DNA from: an uncultured Bacilli bacterium
Lineage (GTDB): Bacteria; Bacillota_I; Bacilli_A; RF39; UBA660
NCBI GenBank assembly: GCA_947589695.1
Contig: CANQBY010000005.1
Span: 1-15,939 of the forward strand
DNA length: 15,939 bases
Reading direction: 5' to 3'
The position numbers and the translations under genes were made by a program. The notes below the pieces were generated by a model that was not told the DNA's origin, searched no databases, and saw only the letters and a list, made by a program, of their open reading frames with translations. Positions 1 to 8,205 of this stretch are shown here, in pieces. Every line of letters begins with the position of its first letter. Position 1 is the first letter of the stretch.

Positions 1-1
1 T

Positions 2-77
2 GCCCAATTAGCTCAGTCGGTAGAGCGCACGGCTGTTAACCGTTAGGTCGTAGGTTCGAGTCCTACATTGGGCGCCA
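2..77 (+). tRNA. tRNA-Asn (anticodon GTT)
   Basis: The sequence folds as a full cloverleaf. The acceptor stem is 2-8 with 67-73 (seven pairs), discriminator G at 74, and CCA encoded at 75-77. The D stem is GCTC/GAGC (11-14 with 23-26). The anticodon loop CTGTTAA (33-39) carries GTT at 35-37, which reads AAC/AAU. The T stem is 50-54 with 62-66 around TTCGAGT. The outermost anticodon-stem pair (28 with 44) is a C-T mismatch; the other four pairs are good. The mature tRNA carries asparagine to the ribosome. It is followed within 12 bases by a terminator, so it is either a single gene or the last of a tRNA cluster that begins upstream of the window. Confidence 0.96.
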
Positions 78-88
78 GTGAGATTTGT

Positions 89-122
89 AAGCAATTTAGA
101 TTAATTTCTAGATTGCTTTTCT
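89..122 (+). terminator. Rho-independent terminator of tRNA-Asn
   Basis: GCAATTTAGA (91-100) pairs with TCTAGATTGC (107-116) over ten pairs, one of them G-T, around the loop TTAATT. The flanking AA (89-90) can extend the stem into the T run. TTTT follows at 117-120. It ends the tRNA transcript before the addB promoter. Confidence 0.85.
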
Positions 123-160
123 ATTGCTAAAAACTAGCAAGGTAATTAGCATTCTTTTAT

Positions 161-189
161 TTGACTATTTAGGAAAACTAAGATAGAAT
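161..189 (+). promoter_or_regulatory. Sigma-A-type promoter for addB-addA
   Basis: A -35 box TTGACT (161-166) and a -10 box TAGAAT (184-189) are separated by exactly 17 bases. Transcription would start near 196, about 16 bases before the addB start codon, giving a very short leader. No operator or LexA-like palindrome is evident around it. Confidence 0.75.
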
Positions 190-211
190 ATAGATACAGG
201 AATGATGCATT

Positions 212-2563
212 ATGGAAGAATTTATAGTTATAACTAATGGTAGTAATAAAAAAAATATTTTAAAAAAATTAAGTGAAAACAAATTATTATATAATATAAA
301 GTTTTATACGTTTAAGGAATTAAAAAAACAAATATTTTTTGATTATAATAATGAAGCTTTAGAATATATTATGGCAAAATATAAAGTTAGTTTTAATATA
401 GCAAAAATATATATAGAAAATCTTTATTATTTAAGAGAAATAGATGATGAAAAAGTTAAATTTTTAATTAATTTAAAAAAAGAATTAGAAGAAAATAATT
501 TATTAATTAAGAATAGTTTATTTAAAGATTATATTTTAAAGAAGAAAGTTATTGTTTATGGTTATAAAATATTAAAGAAAAAAGAACAAATAATTTTAGA
601 TAATTTGGGTGTAGATTATGAAATAAAAAATGAGGTAATAAATCAATATAAACATGTTGTTTATGAAGCAGAAGATATAAATAAAGAAGTAGAATTTGTG
701 GTTTCGAAAATAAGTGAGTTATTAGAACAAAAAGTTTTGATAAATAAAATAAAATTAATTATGAGTGATGAGTATATCAGTGTAGTAAAAAGATATTTTC
801 AGATATTTAATATACCTCTTAATTTAGAAGATAATGGATCTTTTTATAGTACAATGGTAGCTCAAGAATTTTTAAATAATTATAATAATTTAGAAATTGA
901 AGATAATATTTTACAACTTAAAGATAAATATGAAAATATTAATGATTTAATAACAATTATTAATAAATCTGTTTTAGTTAAAGATAAGGAAATTAGAAAA
1001 GAATTTATTATAAACGATTTAAAACAAACAAAGATAAAAGGTAAAATATATGATAAAGCAGTAGAAAAAAGAAATTTAAATGATTATTTTACGAGCCAAG
1101 ATTATGTGTTTTTATTGGGATTTAATTTAAATAATATACCAAAAGTAATTAAAGATGAAGATTATTTAAGGGATACAATTAAAGATGAATTAGGAATAGA
1201 TACAAGTATAGAAGAAAATAAAATAGAAAAATTAAATACAATAGAAAGCTTAGAAAAAATAAAAAATTTGACTATTAGTTATAGGCTTAGTAGCCGAAGT
1301 GGGAAGTGTTATCCATCTTTATTAATTAAAGAAATGGGAATGGAAGTTAAAAAAATTAAGCAAGATATTACAAAATCTTATGCGATTTTAAATTCAAAAT
1401 TAGAATATGCGAAATGTTTAGATAATTTATATAAATTTAATATTATAGATGAAGAAATGGGGATTTATCAAAATAATTTAAATATTAAATATCGGGAATA
1501 TGATAATATGTTTACAGGGATAAATAAAGATAAATATATTGCAAGTTTAGATAAAGGAATAGTACTTGCTTATACAAATATGGAAATGTATAATGAGTGT
1601 AGTTTTAGGTATTATTTAAGTAAAGTTCTTAAAATTGATATTTATGAAGAAAACTTTAAAGCAATTATAGGAACCATTAGTCATCATATTTTAGAATTAG
1701 CATTAAAAAGAGATATTAATATTGAAGCAGAGATAATGTTGTTTGTAAAAGAAAAAGATTATAAATTAGGGGCTAAAGAACTTTTTTATTTAGAGAAATT
1801 AAGTCGGGAATTACAAGAAGTTATAAATATTTTAAAGATGCAAGAAAAGCATAGTAAATTAACTAATTATTTATTTGAGGAAGAATTATATGTATATCAA
1901 GATAGAAAAGATGTTAAAGTAACTTTTAAAGGATTAATAGATAAAGTTATGTATACAACTTTTAAGAAAAGCAAAGTAATCGCAGTTGTTGATTATAAAA
2001 CAGGAGAAGCCAAAGTTAAATTAGATAATTTGGAATATGGGCTTAATTTACAATTACCAATATATTTGTATTTACTCAAAAAATCTGATAAATTTAAAGA
2101 GGCAATAATTGGAGGCTTTTATATACAAAAAGTTTTAAATGGAGTAGCTAAAATAAGTAAAAAAACAAAAGAAGAGATGGCAATTGATAATTTAAGATTG
2201 CAGGGATATTCTAATAGGGATACTAACATATTAGAATTAATTGATGATAATTATTTAAGTGGCAAAATTCTTAAAGATGTTAAATATAACAAGGATGGAA
2301 GTTTGAGTAAAAATGCGAAGGTACTTAGTAATGGTGAAATGGAAGATTTAACAGTAAAAGTTGAAGAAAAGATTAATGATTGTGTCGATAATATTATTGA
2401 TGCTAATTTTGTTATTAATCCCAAAGTATTAGGAAAAAATAATATTTCTTGTATGTATTGTAAATTTAGGGATATTTGTTATGTTAGTAAAAAAGATGAA
2501 GTAAGAATCGGAGGTGAAGATGATGAATTTGACGGAGGAACAGAAGAAGGCAGTTTATCTTGA
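212..2563 (+). CDS. addB: AddB/RexB-like ATP-dependent nuclease subunit B
   Basis: Subunit B of the AddAB helicase-nuclease, which resects double-strand breaks and loads RecA. The 783-residue protein has a degenerate UvrD-like helicase part and a C-terminal PD-(D/E)XK nuclease. Nuclease signatures are GTISHH (487-492), GLID (D577), VVDYK (D594, K596) and QLPIY (614-618). Cys463, Cys747, Cys750 and Cys756 form the split C-(~280)-CxxC-x5-C set that holds a 4Fe-4S cluster in AddB. A Walker A loop is absent: the N-terminal FIVITNGSNKKN stands where Bacillus AddB has GxxGxGKT. It is also much shorter than Bacillus AddB (about 1,160 residues). ATG at 212 follows an AGGAATGAT ribosome site. It ends in TGA within addA, overlapping it by 41 bases, which suggests translational coupling. 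Family assignment is firm; the reduced helicase role is inference. Confidence 0.92.
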   Translation: MEEFIVITNGSNKKNILKKLSENKLLYNIKFYTFKELKKQIFFDYNNEALEYIMAKYKVSFNIAKIYIENLYYLREIDDEKVKFLINLKKELEENNLLIKNSLFKDYILKKKVIVYGYKILKKKEQIILDNLGVDYEIKNEVINQYKHVVYEAEDINKEVEFVVSKISELLEQKVLINKIKLIMSDEYISVVKRYFQIFNIPLNLEDNGSFYSTMVAQEFLNNYNNLEIEDNILQLKDKYENINDLITIINKSVLVKDKEIRKEFIINDLKQTKIKGKIYDKAVEKRNLNDYFTSQDYVFLLGFNLNNIPKVIKDEDYLRDTIKDELGIDTSIEENKIEKLNTIESLEKIKNLTISYRLSSRSGKCYPSLLIKEMGMEVKKIKQDITKSYAILNSKLEYAKCLDNLYKFNIIDEEMGIYQNNLNIKYREYDNMFTGINKDKYIASLDKGIVLAYTNMEMYNECSFRYYLSKVLKIDIYEENFKAIIGTISHHILELALKRDINIEAEIMLFVKEKDYKLGAKELFYLEKLSRELQEVINILKMQEKHSKLTNYLFEEELYVYQDRKDVKVTFKGLIDKVMYTTFKKSKVIAVVDYKTGEAKVKLDNLEYGLNLQLPIYLYLLKKSDKFKEAIIGGFYIQKVLNGVAKISKKTKEEMAIDNLRLQGYSNRDTNILELIDDNYLSGKILKDVKYNKDGSLSKNAKVLSNGEMEDLTVKVEEKINDCVDNIIDANFVINPKVLGKNNISCMYCKFRDICYVSKKDEVRIGGEDDEFDGGTEEGSLS
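2510..2514 (+). promoter_or_regulatory. Ribosome binding site that sets the addA start
   Basis: GGAGG lies inside the end of addB. A GTG at 2514 shares its first base with this site and so cannot be the start. ATG at 2520 is 5 bases downstream and ATG at 2523 is 8 bases downstream; the latter has the more usual spacing. Confidence 0.75.
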
Positions 2564-5500
2564 GGGAAGTAATATAATTGTTTCCGCGGGAGCGGGCTCC
2601 GGGAAAACAGCGGTTTTATCGAAAAGAGTACTTCGAAAAGTAATGGATGGAATTGATATTAGAAAAATATTAGTATTAACATTTACCAATGAAGCAGCAT
2701 TAGAAATGAAAAGCCGAATAAGAGAATTATTAGAAGAACAAAAAAGAGATAAAGATTTAGAATATATTGATACGGCTTATATTACAACCTTTGATGCTTA
2801 TGCCTTAGCGGTTGTTAGAAAATATCATTATTTACTTAATGTAAGTAAAAATATAGCAATAATTGATGCTTCGATTATGGAAATAAAAAAGAAAGAATTT
2901 TTAGAAATAATATTTAATGATTTATATGAAAGTAAAGATCCTGATTTTTTAAAGCTTATTAATGATTTTACTGCGAAAGATGATACCGAAATAAAAGAAT
3001 ATATTTTAAAAATAAAAAAGGGTTTAGATTTAAAATATGATAAAAAAGAATATTTAGATAGTTATATAGCTAATTTCTATAGTGATAGTTATATAGATAA
3101 ATTATTACAAGAGTATTTTGCGTATATTAAAGATAAATGTGAAGAATTAGAAAATGATTTGAGTGCTTTAGAAGGGTTATTAGATGAAAAATTATATACG
3201 AAAGTATATGATGTGTATTCTAAACTTACTAAACCTAAAAGTTATGATGCTTTAGTAAGAGTAAAAGATTTAGAAAAAGTCCAATTTCGAAATATTCCGG
3301 AAGAAGCTTTAGAAATTAAAGATAATTTAAAAAGAATTGCCGAAGAAATACAAAGTTTAACTTTATATAGTATGGAAGAATTAAAAAAACAATATAAAAG
3401 TACAGAAGTTTATGGACGAGCAATTATTAAAATTATAAATAGATTAGATAGTTTACTTAAAGAATATAAATTTAAAAATGAAGCTTTTGAATTTTTAGAT
3501 ATTGCTAATATGGCAATAGAAATAGTAAAAGATCATGAAGATATTAGAGAAGAATTAAAAAATTATTATAATGAAATATTAATTGATGAGTACCAAGATA
3601 CAAATGATTTACAAGAAATATTTATATCTTACATTGAAAATAATAATGTTTATATGGTGGGAGATATAAAGCAATCTATTTATCGTTTTAGAAATGCTAA
3701 TCCTAATATATTTAAAGAAAAATATGATAATTATGCGAAGAATATAAATGGTCAAAAAATTGATTTATTAAAGAATTTTCGATCAAGAGAAGAAGTTCTT
3801 AATAATATCAATGAAATATTTGATTTAATTATGACGGAAGAAGTAGGAAGTGTAAATTATCAAAATAATCATGAAATGGTTTATGGTAATTTAGATTATA
3901 TTAATTTAGGAAATAATACTTATGATAATAATTTAGAAATATTAAAATATGATAATTATGAAAAAAAATATACAGATTTAGAAATAGAAGCTTTTAGTAT
4001 AGCGAAAGATATTAAAGAAAAAATTAAAGAAAAATATCAAGTTTATGATTTTAAATTAAAGAAAAATAGAGATGTTAAATATAGTGATTTTTGTATTATT
4101 TTAGATAGAAATACAAAAATGGCTACTTATAAAAAAATATTTGAATATTTAAATATACCAATGGAAGTATATAAAGATGATAACCTTACAATGGCTAATG
4201 ATATATTAATTATTAAAAGTATTATAGGCTTAATTTTAAAAATAAAGAATAAAGAGTATGATACTTTGATGCGATATTATTTTGTGAGTATTGCTCGGAG
4301 TTTTGTCGGAAATTTAGAGGATGCTCTAATATTTAATTATGTAAATACGAATACTTATTTTGAGAGTCTTATTTATCAAAAATGTTTTAAAATAGCTTTA
4401 GAAATTGATAATATGACTCCGGGAATGCTTTATGATGTAATTATAAAAGATTTTCAGTTTTATGAGAATTTAATTAGAGTAGGAGATATAACAAATGCTT
4501 TAATGAGATTGGATGCTTTAAGAGATTTGATTTTAAATATGGAAGATTTAGGATTTACAATTAAAGATTTTAAAGATTATTTAGAAGATATTTTAAATAA
4601 TAAATTTGAAATAAGATATAAAGAAGCAAAATCAGCTTTAAATTGTGTGAAAATTATGAATATTCATAAATCAAAAGGGTTACAATTTCCAATTTGTTAT
4701 TATGCGGGATATAAAGATGGTTTTAATATTAAAGATCTTAATGATAGGTTTATGTTTAGTAAAAAGTATGGAATAATTACACCTTTTTATCAAGAAGGAA
4801 TTGGAACATTGTTTACAAAAGAGTTAGTTAAGGCTTTATTTTTAAAAGAAGAAATATCAGAAAAAATTAGACTTTTATATGTAGCTTTAACAAGAGCCCA
4901 AGAAAAAATGATTATGGTGGTACCAACTTTTAAAAAGGAGAGTTTTCAAAAAGGAGCTATCAGTAAAGAAGTTGGGTATAAATATCGATCTTTTCATGAT
5001 ATTATGGGATCAATTATAATTAATTTAGGAAAGTATGTAAAAAATATAGATTTAAAGAGTTTAAATATAACTAGAGATTATGAATATACGCGATTAGAAA
5101 ATAAATTGGTAGATAAGAATAGTACTAAAATAGAATTTAGAGAAAATAAAATAGATTTTAAAGTTATAGAACAAAAACATGCTTCTAAGATAATTAAAAG
5201 AGTTTTAACTAAAAAAGAGGAAGAGACTTTAGAATATGGAACAAAGATGCATGAAATGTTAGAATTAGCTGATTTAAAAGGAGATAATAATAAACATATT
5301 AAAAATTTACGAGAATTATTTGATTTAGAAAAAGCCAATATATATAAAGAATTAGAGTTTATTTTACAGGAAGAAGATACAGAATATCATGGAATTATAG
5401 ATTTATTATTAGAATATGAAGATGAATTTAAAATAATTGATTATAAATTAAAAAATATTGAAGATGAAGAATATATTAAACAATTAAATGTTTATTATAA

Positions 5501-5597
5501 ATATATAAGAAGTATTAGTGATAAAAAAATAAGTTTATATTTATATTCAATTTTAGATAATAAAATTAAAGAAGTAGAAGTATTACAATCAGTTTAA
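2523..5597 (+). CDS. addA: AddA/RexA ATP-dependent helicase-nuclease subunit A
   Basis: The motor and nuclease subunit of AddAB. It unwinds DNA 3'-5' and its nuclease domain cuts one strand. From ATG 2523 it has 1,024 residues, slightly shorter than Bacillus AddA (about 1,230). All superfamily-1 helicase motifs are present: Walker A AGAGSGKT (22-29), Ia LVLTFTNEAALEM (50-62), II LIDEYQDTN (Walker B, about 353-361), III VGDIKQSIYRFR (379-390), IV KNFRS (417-421), V NIHKSKGLQFP (713-723) and VI LLYVALTRAQEK (784-795). The C-terminal RecB-type nuclease shows His910 (GTKMHEMLE), Asp960 (GIID) and D973-Y-K975, followed by Gln987 and Tyr991. Both catalytic centres look intact, so AddA probably supplies all ATPase activity in the complex. 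It is co-transcribed with addB. No clear terminator follows it. Confidence 0.96.
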   Translation: MNLTEEQKKAVYLEGSNIIVSAGAGSGKTAVLSKRVLRKVMDGIDIRKILVLTFTNEAALEMKSRIRELLEEQKRDKDLEYIDTAYITTFDAYALAVVRKYHYLLNVSKNIAIIDASIMEIKKKEFLEIIFNDLYESKDPDFLKLINDFTAKDDTEIKEYILKIKKGLDLKYDKKEYLDSYIANFYSDSYIDKLLQEYFAYIKDKCEELENDLSALEGLLDEKLYTKVYDVYSKLTKPKSYDALVRVKDLEKVQFRNIPEEALEIKDNLKRIAEEIQSLTLYSMEELKKQYKSTEVYGRAIIKIINRLDSLLKEYKFKNEAFEFLDIANMAIEIVKDHEDIREELKNYYNEILIDEYQDTNDLQEIFISYIENNNVYMVGDIKQSIYRFRNANPNIFKEKYDNYAKNINGQKIDLLKNFRSREEVLNNINEIFDLIMTEEVGSVNYQNNHEMVYGNLDYINLGNNTYDNNLEILKYDNYEKKYTDLEIEAFSIAKDIKEKIKEKYQVYDFKLKKNRDVKYSDFCIILDRNTKMATYKKIFEYLNIPMEVYKDDNLTMANDILIIKSIIGLILKIKNKEYDTLMRYYFVSIARSFVGNLEDALIFNYVNTNTYFESLIYQKCFKIALEIDNMTPGMLYDVIIKDFQFYENLIRVGDITNALMRLDALRDLILNMEDLGFTIKDFKDYLEDILNNKFEIRYKEAKSALNCVKIMNIHKSKGLQFPICYYAGYKDGFNIKDLNDRFMFSKKYGIITPFYQEGIGTLFTKELVKALFLKEEISEKIRLLYVALTRAQEKMIMVVPTFKKESFQKGAISKEVGYKYRSFHDIMGSIIINLGKYVKNIDLKSLNITRDYEYTRLENKLVDKNSTKIEFRENKIDFKVIEQKHASKIIKRVLTKKEEETLEYGTKMHEMLELADLKGDNNKHIKNLRELFDLEKANIYKELEFILQEEDTEYHGIIDLLLEYEDEFKIIDYKLKNIEDEEYIKQLNVYYKYIRSISDKKISLYLYSILDNKIKEVEVLQSV

Positions 5598-5615
5598 TAA
5601 ATTTTAGTTAATTAC

Positions 5616-5647
5616 TTGAGTTAACTTAAGGTTTGTGATAATATAAT
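5616..5647 (+). promoter_or_regulatory. Probable lemA promoter overlapping a palindrome
   Basis: An extended -10 TGTGATAAT (5634-5642) lies 15 bases after TTGAGT (5616-5621). A second reading uses TATAAT (5642-5647) with TTAACT (5621-5626), also with a 15-base spacer. The choice cannot be settled by eye. Both candidate -35 boxes fall in the 16-base near-palindrome CTTGAGTTAACTTAAG (5615-5630). Confidence 0.45.
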
Positions 5648-5666
5648 TATATAAGGAGGATATAAT

Positions 5667-6230
5667 ATGAGTACAGGAATGATTATTTTGATTGTAGTTA
5701 TAGCAATAGTTGTTTTATTAGTATTATGGGTAATGGGTACTTATAACTCTTTAGTAACTTTAAGAAATAGAGTTAGAGATGCCTGGAGTCAAATTGATGT
5801 GCAATTAAAAAGAAGATTTGATTTAATTCCTAATTTAGTAGAAACAGTTAAAGGTTATACTAAACATGAAAGTGAAACCTTAGAAAATGTCGTAAAAGCA
5901 AGGAATACTTATTTAAGTGCAACTTTACCAGAAGATCAAATGAAAGCAGATGGAGAGCTTACAAAAGCAGTAAGTAAATTATTTGCTTTAGCGGAAAGTT
6001 ATCCAGATTTAAAAGCTAATACTAACTTTTTAGAATTACAAAGTGAGCTTAATGAGACGGAAAATAAAGTGGCTATGTCAAGACAATTTTATAATGATAT
6101 TGTAATGCAATATAATAATAAAGTGGAGACAGTTCCATCTAATATTGTAGCAAGTATTTTTAAATTTAACAAAGAAACTTTCTTTCAAGCGAATGAAACA
6201 GAAAGACAAAATGTTCAAGTTAAATTTTAA
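5667..6230 (+). CDS. lemA: LemA family membrane protein
   Basis: A 187-residue LemA-family protein, the usual size. Residues 5-24 form one transmembrane helix; a long helical coiled domain follows. Family hallmarks are visible: NRVRDAWSQIDVQLKRR (34-50), FDLIPNLVETVKGY (51-64), SYPDLKANTNFLELQ (111-125) and SELNETENKVAMSRQFYN (126-143). The domain is expected to project from the membrane as a helical bundle. The molecular role of LemA is not settled. Its frequent partnering with TPM or DUF2207 membrane proteins suggests a shared envelope function, and the next gene here is DUF2207. An ideal GGAGG (5655-5659) sits 7 bases before ATG. The stop codon is built into the stem of the following terminator. 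Confidence 0.95.
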   Translation: MSTGMIILIVVIAIVVLLVLWVMGTYNSLVTLRNRVRDAWSQIDVQLKRRFDLIPNLVETVKGYTKHESETLENVVKARNTYLSATLPEDQMKADGELTKAVSKLFALAESYPDLKANTNFLELQSELNETENKVAMSRQFYNDIVMQYNNKVETVPSNIVASIFKFNKETFFQANETERQNVQVKF

Positions 6231-6252
6231 GGCTTAGAGATAAGCCTTTTTT
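6229..6252 (+). terminator. Terminator between lemA and the DUF2207 gene
   Basis: AAGGCTTA (6229-6236) and TAAGCCTT (6241-6248) form an eight-pair stem with loop GAGA, and the T run reaches 6252. The last two bases of the lemA stop codon lie in the stem. Only 14 bases separate the T run from the next ATG, with no room for a promoter between them. The downstream gene must therefore depend on read-through, or on a promoter inside lemA. Confidence 0.8.
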
Positions 6253-6266
6253 GAATAAGGTGAGTT

Positions 6267-8168
6267 ATGAAAAAAATTATATATACGATATTTTTATTAT
6301 TAATATTTCCTTTTTCAGTTAAAGCTGCTAATTATAAAATTGCTAATCAATTAATAGAAGCACAGATTTTAACAAATGGAGATTTAAAAGTAACCGAATT
6401 AATTGTGATGGATGGAACTTTTAATGGTTATGAAAAAACTTTAGAGTATGGGAATAGTTTAGTTAATGATAGTAGTTATATTTATGACGCTTCGGGTTTA
6501 GAATTAATAGATATTAAAGCAAAATATGTAAATAAAGTTAGTTTTGAGGCGATGAACGACCAAGATTTTGAGGATTTTACAGAAGTTTCGTATGCGACGA
6601 ATGGCGATAAAGCAAAATATACCACAAACAGGGGATATTATGGAAATACTTATCGGCTTTATTATCCCGCCCATAATCAAAAAGTAGCGTTTTTAATAAC
6701 TTATAAGTTAAATAGGGTAGTAGTTATGCATCAAGATTTTGCGGAACTTTATTGGAATTTTATTACTCCGAATGGATATGATGATATAAATGATGTGCAA
6801 ATAAAAGTTTTGTTACCGGCGGCTGATAATTCTAATTATTTTAGACTTTGGGCTCATGGTGATTTATCGGGAGAAATAAATAAAAATGCGAGTAATGATG
6901 GAGTAATCGCGACCATTTCTTATATGGATAAAAATGCCGTTTTAGATATTAGATTGACTTTTGATGGAGACTTAATAACAGATAAAAGTAATATTAAAAC
7001 AAGTAATGAGACTTTAGAAGATATTTTAGAAGTAGAAGAAGAAAGAGCAAGAGTGGCTAATCAATTAAGAGAGACTTTAAAAAAGAAAAGAAATACCACG
7101 ATTGCCTTAACAATCTCTTTATATGTAATAATGATTGGTGGGGGAATAGGCATATACTTTAAATATGGTAAAAGTCCTAAATCCGGTTATTATTCGAAAT
7201 ATAATCGAGAATTTATTGATGATTATAATGTAGAAGTAATCGATTATTTAATGAACCGAAAGATTACTCCGAATGCCATGAGTGCTTCCATCATGAATTT
7301 AGTTTATAAGAAAAATATTAAAGTAGAAGAAATAGCCTCAAGTAATAGTAAGAAAAAACAATATTTATTTATATTAGATAATACTCTAAACATAAATGAT
7401 AGTGAACAAATACTAATAGATTTTTTATTTGATAAAGTAGGAAAAGGTGCCAAAAATGCAAACGAGCAAAAAATCTTTTCAACCTTAGATTTAAAGAATT
7501 ATGCCAGTGGAACAAAGACCTGCTCAACATTCATTAACAGTTATACAAAATGGAAAAATGATATAATTCAAAAAGGTGTTGCAGAGAAATTTTATGAAAC
7601 TTCTGGGGTGCCTAAAGTTATCGGAGTCGTAGTCATGATTTTATGCAGTTTAGTATTTACTTATGGAGCTAGTAATGGGGTGGATTTTCCTTTAACTTCT
7701 CTATTAATGATCGCAGGATTTATCTTTATGATATTTACAATTGTTTTATATAAGAAAACAGCAAAGGGAAGTTTACATTATGATAAATGGAAAGCTTTTA
7801 AAAATTTCTTAGATGATTTTGGGTCTTTTGAATTAAAAGAATTACCAGAGATTGTTTTATGGGAAAGATATTTAGTTTATGCGACAGTATTTGGTCTGGC
7901 CGATAAAGTGCAAAAAAGCATGAATGTAAGAATTAAAGAAATAGATACCAGTATGGCTAGTGATATTTATATACCTTCCTATATTTATTTTGATTTAGGA
8001 AATACTTTAAGTTCCAGTGTAAATAATGCTTTATCTAGTGCTTATAATAGACAAGCGGCTAATTATGCGAATACGCATTCTAGTTCTTCAAGTGGAGGAG
8101 GATTCGGAGGCGGTTTCTCATCCGGTGGAGGATTCGGAGGAGGAGGCTCTTCCGGCCATGGATTTTAA
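6267..8168 (+). CDS. DUF2207 family exported membrane protein, Gly-rich tail
   Basis: A 633-residue protein of the DUF2207 type, function unknown. A signal peptide occupies residues 1-20 with a probable cut after SVKA. An extracytoplasmic beta-rich domain spans about 21-250 and contains YRLYYPAHNQKVAFLITYKL (129-148). A transmembrane helix (about 278-297) leads to a cytoplasmic region. A hydrophobic hairpin follows (about 449-468 and 474-495), then the conserved LWERYLVYATVFGLADKV (531-548). The end (605-633) is a Ser/Gly/Phe tail built from GGGFGGGFSSGGGFGGGG-like units, as in other LemA-partner membrane proteins. AAGGTGAG precedes the ATG. Pairing with lemA supports a joint envelope role. 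Family assignment is good; activity is unknown. Confidence 0.9.
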   Translation: MKKIIYTIFLLLIFPFSVKAANYKIANQLIEAQILTNGDLKVTELIVMDGTFNGYEKTLEYGNSLVNDSSYIYDASGLELIDIKAKYVNKVSFEAMNDQDFEDFTEVSYATNGDKAKYTTNRGYYGNTYRLYYPAHNQKVAFLITYKLNRVVVMHQDFAELYWNFITPNGYDDINDVQIKVLLPAADNSNYFRLWAHGDLSGEINKNASNDGVIATISYMDKNAVLDIRLTFDGDLITDKSNIKTSNETLEDILEVEEERARVANQLRETLKKKRNTTIALTISLYVIMIGGGIGIYFKYGKSPKSGYYSKYNREFIDDYNVEVIDYLMNRKITPNAMSASIMNLVYKKNIKVEEIASSNSKKKQYLFILDNTLNINDSEQILIDFLFDKVGKGAKNANEQKIFSTLDLKNYASGTKTCSTFINSYTKWKNDIIQKGVAEKFYETSGVPKVIGVVVMILCSLVFTYGASNGVDFPLTSLLMIAGFIFMIFTIVLYKKTAKGSLHYDKWKAFKNFLDDFGSFELKELPEIVLWERYLVYATVFGLADKVQKSMNVRIKEIDTSMASDIYIPSYIYFDLGNTLSSSVNNALSSAYNRQAANYANTHSSSSSGGGFGGGFSSGGGFGGGGSSGHGF

Positions 8169-8171
8169 GTT

Positions 8172-8205
8172 AAAAAAAGAACTCTTAGGAATTTAAGAGT
8201 TTTTT
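8172..8205. terminator. Bidirectional terminator between convergent genes
   Basis: AACTCTTA (8180-8187) pairs with TAAGAGTT (8194-8201) around GGAATT. It has a T run to 8205 on the plus strand and an A run at 8172-8178 that is a T run for the minus strand. It can stop both the DUF2207 transcript and the transglutaminase-like gene, whose stop codon (8193-8195) lies inside the hairpin. Confidence 0.85.

Noticed and set aside
5078..5338. 86-codon open frame on the minus strand
   Set aside because: It lies wholly inside addA, has no ribosome site, and is an artefact of AT-rich complementary sequence.
8092..8165. Short GGAGGATTCGGAGG-type nucleotide repeats
   Set aside because: They are explained by the Gly/Phe/Ser-rich C-terminal tail of the DUF2207 protein, not by a mobile or regulatory repeat.
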